Source of the DNA: Salvelinus alpinus
Lineage: Eukaryota; Chordata; Actinopteri; Salmoniformes; Salmonidae
Direction: 5' to 3'
Assembly (NCBI RefSeq): GCF_045679555.1
Contig: NC_092098.1
Location: 18,613,038 to 18,677,037 of the forward strand
Length of the DNA stretch: 64,000 nt
In this document: positions 1 through 10,387 of the stretch, in pieces
Numbering within the stretch: position 1 is the first letter of the stretch
Layout of the letters: every line of letters starts with the position of its first letter
Notes under the pieces: model-generated
Databases searched by the model: none
What the model saw: only the letters and a program-made list of their open reading frames with translations
What the model was told of the DNA's origin: nothing
Made by a program: the position numbers and the translations under genes

Positions 1-94
1 CCTATCTGGGTTTCTGCAAATATTGAAGTGGTAGGGAACTTAAAAGCCAGGACTCAAGATTAATCGTTTTTGGTTTCTCTCTCATTTTCACCAG

Positions 95-3000
95 ATGTTA
101 CACCATCTCATAGCCACAGTAGAGAAACTCCCTCTTACAGCCATGGGATGCCCACTTCACATTTCCTGCAAGAATTTCCATGTGGCTCACTTTGTCATTT
201 CCAGTGAGAGGGACTGCCAAAATGTTCATCAGTCCCTGGTCAGACTCTCCCAACCAGGTACTTACAGTAGCATTCCAGATCAACCCTCCTCCCTTTCGGG
301 GAAAAACACAATTATGATCCACTGTTAATATTTATACAATTCGTCTTTACAGTAACATTGGACATTTTTTTTATAGGGAAAGTGGAAGAGTTGTATGCTT
401 TTCTTTACAACCCAAAACAAGATGATGATGAGAGAAGAAATGGTTGGGGCTTTATTGACTCAGCCATGGATTTCAAAAGAATGGGATTGCCCAATGAGTT
501 TTGGGAAATGACAGACCTCAACAAGAACTATGAGGTAAGTTAAGCAATCATATGCCTTTCAGACTCTTTATTGGATTTGTTTTTTTGTCAAACAAATGCT
601 GTCTTGCCTCCCCCATGCAATTCTTTAGTTTTGCATTAGCTCTTTCATCAAGCAAAGGCATTTGCAACTAATGCATGCACACGTTGTTTTGTTCCCTCTG
701 GATTGCTTAGCTTTGCAGCACATATCACTCAGAACTGGGCATTCCTAAAACCGCAAGCAAGGGCACAGTCTTTGGGAGTGCCAAATTCAGGAGCAGGGGG
801 CGCATTCCTACTCTCTCCTACTACCACAAGGAAAGTAATGTAAGTTCAGACTCTCCCTTATTTAATGCAAGGGTCAGTCTCATCTCTGCTCATGCTATAC
901 TTACTGTATCTGTTAACCCTCCTGTTGTGTTCGTTTCACGTTAATTAATTCTGTTTTCCCAGTCCAAAATGACCGTCCCATTATAACTGATTAAAAATCC
1001 ATAATAATACATATATTATCACCAAATGTTGTTAGAACTTTTTATCAACTTAAGTTCTTGTGAACATTCACATGTTTTGAACTTCTATTTGCTATTTATG
1101 GCCTGTAGGCCTCATTGACCTGAACTCATACAACTAGTTTTTGAATTTAAAAAAAGCATAATGTTTGGATTATTTTGACTACAAATACTCAGATGAAACA
1201 TATTGTCCACTGGTGAGGACTCTCCTCCTCACCAGTGTCATGATCAAAGATATGGTCAAGAGCCTCACATACAGTATATCGTTTGGTCATTGTGCTGCCA
1301 CAGAATGAATCGTGAGCAAGGTCTCAAAAAAGCTTTATGTACCAGAGCTGTGAGAAAAATTGTATATATTATTGAGACAATGTTGCAATTGTTTGTGAGA
1401 ATGCCAATAGGTGTGGTTCTCGTTTGGGGGAAGATTCTATTGGGGAAAGGTTCCCGTGGGGGTTGCCATGGAAGCCAAGAAGGGGAGTGAGGTGTGTGTG
1501 TGTGTGTGCGTGTGCGTGTGCGTGCGTGCTCAAACACACATGCATTTGGGGGTCTGGGAGAGGAAGTGTGTCCATCTGATGAATGGGCATGTGCCTGAAC
1601 TCAATTTTATACATTAATTGTAGTCTCACCCATTCATTTCTAATGACTGGTCATTTTTGACCGGGAACACCACAGGTGTACAAAAGTTAAATAAAACACA
1701 CAAAATGTAATGAAAATTATCAAAATGTATTTTGTGTGTTCAGATGCCCGGTGTGGACAAAGTCATGGAACCTTATGACAATCAGATTAAATTAACTACA
1801 TTTTCCATAGGGAACTTGTAAATCGGTCCAATTCGACCGGAACACAGCAGGAGGGTTAATGATTACAATGGCATTCCAAATGCACTTCATGGTGAAGCTG
1901 TTTTTGGTTTCCCCCTCATCTACCAGGCTGCCATTTGCCGCTGTAGCCAGCCCCTGTCCGGGTTAAGTGGTCGATGTGTAGAAGATGAGGAGATGCTACA
2001 GGCAATCAGCCGGGCTAATCCCAAAAGCACCTTCATGTATGTGGTGGATACCAGGCCTAAGGTAATAAACACGCTTTCAGATAATTGTATTGCTAATTTC
2101 CCCTGTATGTTTCATTTGCCACATCCTAACCTGAACCATCCTGTTTTTTCCCCAGTTGAATGCCATGGCCAATAGAGCAGCAGGGAAGGGATACGAGAAT
2201 GAGGACAACTACTCAAACATCCGCTTTCAGTTTGTGGGCATTGAGAATATCCATGTCATGAGGAACAGTCTGCAGAAGCTTCTGGAAGGTTACTGTCATT
2301 GCTCTCACATTAAAACGATGAACCATAATCATCGGATGTACTTATTAATCATTTACTAAAGTGAAAAGTCATTTTGCAGCATGGACTAAAGACCAGGCAA
2401 AGTTCATGCTCGACAAAGTCAAGTTTATAAGGTGCTTAGTTCTCATCTTCTGTTTTCAGTGTGTGCTATGAAGTCTCCAACAATGAGTGACTACTTGACG
2501 GGACTGGAGAATTCTGGTTGGCTGCGTCACATCAAGGCTGTGATGGATGCTGGAGTATTTCTTGCTAAGGTAATAGACATCCTGCCATGTAGCGATCTTC
2601 TTAGTTCAATATAAACGCAGCAACACATTCTTATTTAGTACCTATAACCTTAGAAATGTATGAAAACAAATGATCCTTTTTTCTCTGTATCCATCTAGTT
2701 TTTTAAACTAGCGTGTATGATGTGGTTCTGAGCTATCCTTTGTCTCTGCTAAGGCTTTGGCTGAGGATAAGGCTAGTGTGCTTGTACACTGCTCAGATGG
2801 CTGGGATCGCACAGCCCAGGTGTGTTCTCTGGCCAGCATCCTCTTGGACCCCTTCTATCGTACCATTAAGGGACTCATGGTGAGAACAGAGTGGTTTGCT
2901 TACAGTATCTTGACAATATGAGTATTTGTGTGCTGGACAGCACAGTTATTGTCTACAAAATATAATAATTTGAACACTATTTAAACTCCCGTTCTGTTTA

Positions 3001-4282
3001 TTTCTTATTTTAGGTTTTGATAGAAAAAGAATGGATATCTATGGGTCATAAATTCACGCAAAGGTATTAACATCTAATATATTTGGAACAAGGCTAATCA
3101 TCTAACCATGTTGGTGTCTACTAAATTACACAACTTTGAGACGAAAACAACTGAACTATCGGACAAGCTAAAACCCAGATAAGTCTTAACATAAGATCTT
3201 CATGGTGTACATAGGACATAAGAAGATAACAGATATAATATTGAGTTGCAGGTGTGGGCATGTGGATGGGGATCCCAAGGAGGTGTCCCCTGTATTCACC
3301 CAGTTCATTGAATGTCTTTGGAATCTCATGGAGCAGTACCCCTGTGGATTTGAGTACAACGAGAAGTACCTTTTGGAAATCCACAACCATGTTTACTCCT
3401 GCCAGTTTGGAAATTTCATTGGCAACTGCCAAAGAGAGCGAGAGGAGATGCGGTGAGGAGTCCCTGAAATAAACTGCAGTGCCTATGCAGACATCTGATT
3501 TCCTTTTCTGTAATAGTCATTTCCGATTTGGAGGTTTTAATCTGTTCGTGAACAATTTATCCTTTAAATTTTCAGACTTTATGAGAGGACCTTCTCCGTT
3601 TGGCCGTTTCTCTGGGAGAACCGCCATCAGTACAGAAATCCTCTGCACAAATGCTCATTAGGGAGGGAGGTTCTGAGGCCAAGCACATTGCCGTTGAATT
3701 TCAAGTAAGTTCTCATTGGTTTCCTGAGTTTTCCACTATGAGCAAATCAATATATTGTCAATGTACATGAGCAATAGCTGTACAGAGTATTTTTTTCAAA
3801 CATTTGAATTTGTGTTTAATTTGATAGAATACCAATTGCATTATTTATTTGACAGGTTTTGGTGTGGCATGTATAATCATTTTGACAAGGGCATGCAGCC
3901 AAAGCAGTCCATTCTGGATCACCTGTTAACCATAACACAGAAAAAGGCAGAGGGTGAGAAGAAAATGACAGATCTCCAGAGAGTAAGTGGATATAGATTT
4001 TTCTAATGGCACATGTAAAAGCTTTCTCGGGTGGCTTGAATACATTTCTCCAATGTTTTCATTCCTCTGTAGCAGTTGGCAGTCATGGATGGGGTTCTGG
4101 CAGATCAGGGCAGTCCAACAGGCACGCCACCTGAACAAACCTCTTTGTCTCCTGAATCGGTTAGCCACACAGCCGAAAATGCTAAACCACTCATGAATGG
4201 CGCTGCAGTGGAGGAGGCTGAAATAGAGTTGGTGCCTACTGCAGGGAGCGAGAAGATGGAACCAGTAGCTATAGAAAATTGA
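95..4282 (+). CDS. mtmr8: Myotubularin-related protein 8 (5' end missing)
   Basis: Phosphoinositide 3-phosphatase of the myotubularin family, acting on PI3P and PI(3,5)P2 at endosomal and autophagic membranes. Twelve exons can be placed by GT-AG sites with consistent phase: 95-257, 377-534, 711-839, 1927-2061, 2156-2288, 2460-2569, 2754-2879, 3014-3063, 3252-3452, 3576-3704, 3856-3982 and 4073-4282. They sum to 557 codons including TGA. The first visible exon lies inside the PH-GRAM domain, so one or two upstream exons are outside the window. The phosphatase loop HCSDGWDRT (Cys 2790-2792, Arg 2808-2810) keeps the CX5R signature, so an active rather than dead member is expected. Other family blocks are [20 protein letters not shown] and [10 protein letters not shown]. 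The tail after 4073 is short compared with mammalian MTMR8. The last acceptor is a tandem TAGCAG that could add or skip one Gln. MTMR6 and MTMR7 are close relatives; the asb12-amer1-arhgef9 neighbourhood decides for MTMR8. Confidence 0.93.
917..1855. mobile_element. piggyBac-type non-autonomous element in mtmr8 intron
   Basis: The element is bounded by TTAA at 913-916 and 1856-1859. Directly inside are inverted ends CCCTCCTGTTGTGTTC on the left and the complement of CCCTCCTGCTGTGTTC on the right. A TTAA target plus termini starting CCC is the piggyBac signature. The 939-bp body has no transposase reading frame. It fills most of the intron between the third and fourth visible exons and contains a GT/GC-rich microsatellite. 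The two ends mismatch at one position in the first 16, so it is not very old. Confidence 0.72.
1492..1531 (+). repeat. (GT)n/(GC-GT)n microsatellite
   Basis: About 40 bases of alternating purine-pyrimidine TG repeats with interspersed CG steps, inside the piggyBac-type element in the mtmr8 intron. It is likely length-polymorphic. Confidence 0.85.
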
Positions 4283-4527
4283 GTTACTGCCACAAAGGGC
4301 ACAGTTGTTTCCATGGAGATCAAAGATGTCAGAGGAGGGACAAAGTTCCTCTGAAATAACCACTGAAGCAGTTAAGCTTGTGGCCTGATTATCCAATCTG
4401 TTAGTTGACTGAGCAAATTACAGCCTTATTGATGAAACAAATTCTGATCCAATTCTTTAGCAGCCATAGAAGTTAAACATTTATTTAACAATTTTAAGAA
4501 GAGGTCAACCTTTTTGGGGGGATAAAT
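4283..4527 (+). other. mtmr8 3' untranslated region (partial)
   Basis: Unique sequence between the mtmr8 stop codon and the first Tc1-like element. No canonical AATAAA was found before the transposon, so the natural 3' end may lie within it or use a variant signal. The boundary is inferred, not seen. Confidence 0.4.
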
Positions 4528-4528
4528 A

Positions 4529-5587
4529 CAGTGTCTTTGGAAAGTATTCAGACCGCTTGACTTATTCCACAGTTTGTTACGTTACAGCCTTATTTTAAAA
4601 AATTACATAAGTATTCAGACCCTTTACTCAGTACTTTGTTGAAGCACCTTTGGCAGTGATTACAGCCTCGAGCTACACGCTTAGTACACCTGTATTTGGG
4701 GAGTTTCTCCCATTCTTCTCTACAGATCCTCTCAAGCTCTGTCAGGTTGGATGGGGAGTGTCGCTGCACAACTATTTTCAGGTCTTTCTAGAGATGTTCA
4801 ATCGGGTTCAAGTCCGGGCTCTGGCTGGGCCACTCAAGGACATTCGGAGACTTGTCCCGAAGCCACTCCTGCATTGTCTTGGCTGTATGCTTGGTTTCGT
4901 CAGACCAGAGAATCTTGTTTCTCATGTTCTGAGATTCCTTTAGGTGCCTTTTGGCAAACTCCAAGCGGCCTGTCGTGTGCCTTTTACTGAGGAGTGGCTT
5001 CCGTCTGGCCACTCTACTGTAAAGGCCTGATTGGTTTGGCCGGGCGGCCAGCTCTAGGAAGATTATTGGTTTTTCCAAACTTCTTCCGTTTAAGAATGAT
5101 GGAGGCCCTTCAATGCAGCAGAATTTATTTTGTACCTTCCCCCAGATCTGTGCCTTGACAGAATTCTGTCTCGGAGGTCTACGAACAATTCCTTTGACCT
5201 CATGGATTGGTTTTTGCTCTGAAATGCCCCGTCAACTATGGGACCTTTTATATAGACAGGTGTGTTCCTTTGCAAATAATTTTGTCAATTGAATTTACCA
5301 CAGGTGGTCTCCAAGTTGTAGAAACATCTCAAGAATGATCAATGAAAACAGGATGCACCTGAGCTCAATTTCGAGTCTCATAGCTGAATACTTATGTAAA
5401 TAATGTATTTCTTTAAATTTTTTATACATTAAAAAAAAAATGTCTAGAATCCAGTTTTTTCACTTTGTCATATTGTGTGTAGATTAGGGGGATTATTTTT
5501 TTAAATTTTTAATCCATTTTTTGAATAAGGCTGTAATGTAACAAAATGTGGAGAAAGTCAAGGGGTCTGAATACTTTCGGAATGCCC
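4529..5587 (-). mobile_element. Tc1-like transposon, internally deleted
   Basis: The termini match the salmonid Tc1 family that begins CAGTGCCTTCGGAAAGTATT: left end 4529 preceded by TA, right end 5587 followed by TA, matching the TA target of Tc1/mariner. Minus-strand pieces of the transposase are readable, for example [17 protein letters not shown] with the third catalytic acidic residue, and [16 protein letters not shown], where the first D block runs straight into a distal block. At about 1.06 kb it is shorter than the 1.5-kb copy at 27295-28786 of the same family, so a middle stretch of several hundred bases is deleted. It is non-functional. Confidence 0.9.
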
Positions 5588-5614
5588 TATATATATTTTT
5601 TTTTTTGTAAGTTA

Positions 5615-7245
5615 TATAAAGTTTGGACACACCTACTCATTCAAGGGTTTTTCTTATTTTTTTTCTACTTTGTAGAATAACAGTGAAGACAAACTAATAA
5701 CACATATGGAATCGGGTAGTAACCAATAAAGTGTTAAACAAATCAAAGTATATTTTTATATGGGGCGGCAGGTAGCCTAGTGGTTAGAGCGTTGGACTAG
5801 TAACCGAAAGGTTGCAAGATCGAATCCCCGAGCTGACAAAGTAAAAATCTGTCGTTCTTCCCCTGAACAAGGCAGTTAACCCACTGTTCCTGAGACGTAA
5901 TTGAATTTGATCTTAACTGACTTGCCCAGTTAAATAAAGGTAAAATATATATTTGAGATTCTTCGAGGTAGCTACCCTTTGCCTTGACAGCTTTGCATTG
6001 TCTTGGTATTCTCTCAACCAGCTTCATGAGGTAGTCACTTGGAATGTATTTCAATTAACAGGTGTGCCTTGTTGAAAGTGAATTTGTGGAATTTCTTTCC
6101 TTAATGCGTTTGAGCCGATCAGTTGTGTTGTGACAAGGTAGGGTTGTTATACAGAAGATAGCCCTATTTGGTAAAATACCAAGTCCATATTATGCCAAGA
6201 ACAGCTCAAATAAGCAAAGAGACAGTCCATCATTACTTTAAGGCATGAAGGTCAGTCAATGCAGTTTCTTCAAGTGCAGTTGCAAAAACCAAGTGCTATG
6301 ATGTAACTGGCTCTCATGAGTAGGACCGCCACAGGAAAGGAAGACCCAGAGTTACCTTCATTAGATTTAACTGCACCTCAGATTGCAGCCCAAATAAATG
6401 CTTCACAGAGTTCAAGTAACGGACACATCTCAACATCAACTGTTCAGAGGAGACTGCGTGAATCAGGCCTTCATGGTCAAATTGCTGCAAAGAAACCACT
6501 ACTAAAGGACACCAATAATAAGAGACTTTCTTGGGCCAAGAAACACGAGCAATGGATATTAGACCGGTGGAAATCTTTCCTTTGGTCTGATGAGTCCAAA
6601 TTTCCGATTTTTGGTTCCAACCGCCGTGTCTTTGTGAGACGCAGAGTAGGTGAACGGATGATCTCCGCATGTGTGGTTCCCACCGTGAAACATGGAGGAG
6701 GAGAAGTGGGGGTGCTTTGCTGGTGACACTGTCAGTGATTTATTTAGAATTCAAGGCACATCACAGCATTCTGCAGAGATACACCATCCCATCTGGTTTG
6801 CTCTTAGTCCCACTATCATTTGTTTTTCAACAGGACAATTACCCAACACACCTCCAGGTTGTGTAAGGGCTATTTGACCAAGAAGCAGAGTGATGGAGTG
6901 CTGAATCAGATGACCTGGCCTCCACAATCACCTGACCTTAACCAAATTGAGATGTTTTGTGATGAGTTGGACTGCAGAGTAAAGGAATAGCAGCCAACAA
7001 TGCTCAGCATATGTGGGAACTCCTTCAAGACTGTTGGAAAAGCATTCCAGGTGAAGCAGGTTGAGAGAATGCCAAGAGTGTGCAAAGCTTTTATCAAGGC
7101 AAAGGGTGGCTACTTTGAAGAATCTCAAATATAAAATATATTTTGATTTGTTTAACACTTTTGGGTTACTACATGATTCCATGTGTTATTTCATAGTTTT
7201 GATGTCTTCACCATTGTTCTACAATGTAGAAAATAGTAAAAATTG
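5615..7245 (+). mobile_element. Tc1-like transposon, right end lost, split by a SINE
   Basis: The left end carries the family opening GTTTGGACACACCTACTCAT (5621 on). Transposase reads on the plus strand from about 6316. It includes the recognition-helix region [20 protein letters not shown], the first catalytic Asp in FLWSDESKF, then after a frameshift FQQDN (second Asp, about 6832). The reading frame is broken in several places. The body stops at about 7245, where the expected inverted end should follow, and another Tc1 family begins. A HpaI-type SINE lies at 5762-5946. Fragments of the same family lie at 29400-30150, 38566-39023 and 43198-43420. Confidence 0.88.
5762..5946 (+). repeat. HpaI-type tRNA-derived SINE
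   Basis: Starts GGGGCGGCAGGTAGCCTAGT and has a tRNA-like head with A-box-like TAGCCTAGTGGTTAGAG and B-box-like GGTTGCAAGATCGAATC. A conserved SINE body follows, and the 3' end reads GCCCAGTTAAATAAAGGTAA. This is the layout of salmonid HpaI-family SINEs. It lies inside the Tc1 copy at 5615-7245: the host sequence resumes after it with ATTTGAGATTCTTC. AT-rich flanks suggest a short target duplication. Confidence 0.88.
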
Positions 7246-8333
7246 CGACCAAGCTTTAACTTCCTGACTGATGTCTTGAGATGTTGCTTCAATATGTCCT
7301 CATCATTTTCCTGCCTCATGATGCCATCTATTTTGTGAAGTGCACCAGTCCCTCCTGCAGCAAAGCACTCCCACAACATGATGCTGCCACTCCTGTGCTT
7401 CACGGTTGGGATGATGTTCTTCGGGTTGCAAGCCTCCCCCTTTTTCTTCCAAACATAACGATGGTCATTATGGCCAAACAGTTCTATTTTTGTTTCATCA
7501 GACCAGAGGACATTTCTCCAAAAAGTACGATCTTTGTTCCTATGTGCAGTTGCAATCCGTAGTCTGGCTTTTTTATGGCGGTTTTGGAGCAGGGGCTTCT
7601 TCCTTGCTGAGCGCCCCTTCAGGTTATGTCGATATAGGACTTGTTTTACTGTGGCTATAGATAGTTTTGTACCGGTTTCCTCCAGCATCTTCACAAGGTC
7701 CGTTGCTGTTTTTCTGGGATTGATTTGCATTTTTCGCACCAGAGTATGTTAATCTCTAGGAGACAGAACGCGTCTCCTTCCTGAGCGGTATGATGGCTGC
7801 GTGGTGTTTATACTTGCATACTATTGTTTGTACAGATGAACGTGGTACCTTCAGGCGTTTGTAAATTGTTCCCAAGGATGAACCAGACTTGTGGAGGTCT
7901 ACAATGTTTTTTCTGAGGTCTTGGTTGATTTCTTTTGATTCTCTCATGATGTCAAGCAAAGAGGCACTGAGTTTGAAGGTAGGCCTTGAAATACATCCAC
8001 AGGTACACCTCCAATTGACTCAAATGATGTCAATTAGCCTATCCGAAGCTTCTAAAGCCATGACATAATTTTTTTGAATTTTCCAAGCTGTTTAAAGGCA
8101 CAGTCAACTTAGTGCATGTAAACTGACCCACTGGAATTGTGATACAGTGAATTATAAGTGAAATTATCAGTCTATAAACAATTGTTGGAAAAATGACTTG
8201 TGTCATGCACAAAGTAGATGTCCTAACCGACTTGCCAAAACTATAGTTTGTTAGCAAGAAATTTATGAAGTGGTTAAAAACGAGTTTTATTGACTCCAAC
8301 CTAAGTGAATGTAAAATTCCGACTTCAACTGTA
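7246..8333 (-). mobile_element. Tc1-like transposon, one end lost
   Basis: The right terminus reads GACTTCAACTGTA at 8333, the complement of the salmonid family starting TACAGTTGAAGTCGGAA. Minus-strand coding is well preserved in two pieces. At 7756-7959 is the N-terminal paired-like helix-turn-helix, with [18 protein letters not shown]. The main catalytic piece lies between about 7246 and 7739, with [18 protein letters not shown]-like order seen as [18 protein letters not shown] and PTVKHRSGSIMLWECFAA. The far (C-terminal) part and second terminal repeat are missing at the junction near 7245, where it abuts a different Tc1 family. Confidence 0.88.
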
Positions 8334-8492
8334 GATACTTCAAACACTTAATAAAGTTGTCATAATGCTCAGACAGCAGGTTAACAGGGCCAGACTGAAT
8401 CAAGGATACTGAAATACTCCCCTAACAAAGGGAATATGCTGTATAAGTATAGACCAAAGTTTGGTTTGATTTTGCGATGTAATGATTGTTAA

Positions 8493-8845
8493 AGGTGCAA
8501 TATGCTGAAATCGCTCTGCCATTTCCTGGTTGCTAAAATTCAAATAGTTTGCCTTATATCAGTGTCACAAAACAGTCATTGTGTAGAGAATCATTGCACC
8601 ATCTATCCCGCTAGTAAAATATGTTTTCCATAACCAAAAATATTGTTTTTTTAGCTGTTTGAAGCTGGTGTACCAAAACGAAAGTGAAAGACTCAAACAA
8701 AACTTAAGAACGAGAAGCATAGAAGTAGTGCACATAGAACAGATATACCGCTTCTTAGACTTGCTTTTAATGAGAATGACAGCTCTGTAACTCACTTTTC
8801 TATGTGACTTTGGTTGGGTCGCCCAAAAAGTTACATATTGCAGTT
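8493..8845. mobile_element. TTAA-flanked miniature inverted-repeat element
   Basis: TTAA occurs at 8489-8492 and 8846-8849. Inside these the ends read AGGTGCAATATG and, inverted, AACTGCAATATG, so ten of twelve bases are complementary. The 353-bp body has no coding capacity. From memory this resembles a dispersed teleost repeat, but its superfamily is uncertain: the TTAA target suggests piggyBac, yet the ends do not start CC. Confidence 0.6.
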
Positions 8846-8849
8846 TTAA

Positions 8850-9860
8850 TGAGAGAGATTCACTGAAAATAGTTGTTTTTGTGCATTTTATAATGCCCTT
8901 TTATTGTACTGCAACAATACTGAATATGCTCTACATGTGTCTTTGGTATTTGCAACAACATTTTAATGAATTGATATCTGCCTTTTTCTTGAAATGCCAT
9001 TTTGTTAAAAGGGACCAAATAAATGCAAAACTCTGTTTATGTAGAAAGAATAGCACAGTCTGAACAAATTGCAATGCATGGATCTTTTTCAAACATGTCA
9101 GAGTACAAAAGAGGCTGTACCAGAGATGAGGCATGTGTGAATTTAAAAGCAATGATCAAATGTGTTCTTTATATTTTTTAGCAGGTTTTTCTAGAATATT
9201 GAGGCCAGTAATATAAAGTGTTCTCTCTCGTTTGTGATTTCAAGGTTGTGATAATTTGTTGCAGTTGATCACAAACAATGCATTATTTCCAACAAAAGGA
9301 TTGCACTTTTATTTGTTTGAGTTGCCATACCACATTTTTACGGCAATATTGTATCTGAATGGACTGTGTGTCATTGTAGCATGGAGCAAATTACATTCTG
9401 TTTACATTCTCCAAGCCAAAATCAAGTGCAACCTGTGAGATGCAGCAAGAAAAAAAACACCAGCCAGAGGGTGCAACCATTTCCATTATTTCAGGGGGCT
9501 TTGAATGTGAGAAGTTCATTCTAGTGTATAAAGGGAATTTGTAAGCAGTTAAATTGATATAATGTAATGGAAATGTGTAGGATGTTAAATGTAAAGGGAA
9601 TTTAATATACTGCAATGTCACTGTGCAGGAAGAGCAATCAATTTTCAATCAAAAGTTGAGCAATGAACACAACGCTAATGAGAACAATTTCTGTACAATA
9701 TCATTTTCCCGACTATTGTAAAATGTTTAGCCAAAATGTGTGTGTGTGATGGTATTTGTTTTGAGCTAGAGAATCATGTGTTGGACTCCTAATTGAATCC
9801 CTTTGCTTAATGATGGGCATTTTGTCTTTTCCGTTGACCCTTTTGTAAATGATCAGAATA
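8850..9860. other. Unassigned intergenic DNA
   Basis: AT-rich sequence with no convincing exon, RNA gene or recognised repeat on either strand. Short open frames here show no conserved motif. Confidence 0.5.
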
Positions 9861-10387
9861 TAGTGACTTGCAAAAGTATTCATCCCCCTTGGCGTTTTTC
9901 CTATTTTGTTGCATTTACAACCTGTAATTTTTATTTGGATTTCATGTAATGGTGTTACACAAATTAGTCCAAATTGGTGAAATGAAATGAAAAAAATTAC
10001 TTGTTTCAAAAAATTCTAAAAAGAAAAAATGGAAAAGTGATGTGTGCATATGTATTCACCCCCTTTGCTATGAAGTCCCTTAATAAGATTTGTTGCAACC
10101 AATTCCCGTCAGAAGTCACATAATTTGTTAAAGTCCACCTGTGTGCAATCTAAGTGTCACATGGTATGTCACATGATCTCAGTATATATACACCTGTTCT
10201 GAAAGGCCCCAGAGTCTGCAACACCACTAAGCAAGGGGCACCACCAAGCAAGCGGCACCATGAAGACCAAGGAACTTGCCAAGCAGGTCAGGGACAAAGT
10301 TGTGGAGAAGTACAGATCAGGGTTGGCTTATAAAAAAAAATACCCAAAATGTTGAACATCCCACGGAGCACCATTAAATCCATTATT

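Noticed and set aside
3926-4396. 156-codon minus-strand frame
   Set aside because: Antisense to the last two mtmr8 exons, whose plus-strand coding and splice sites are clear.
5762-5840. tRNA-like A and B boxes
   Set aside because: Part of a SINE head; the rest of a tRNA fold and a normal 3' end are absent.
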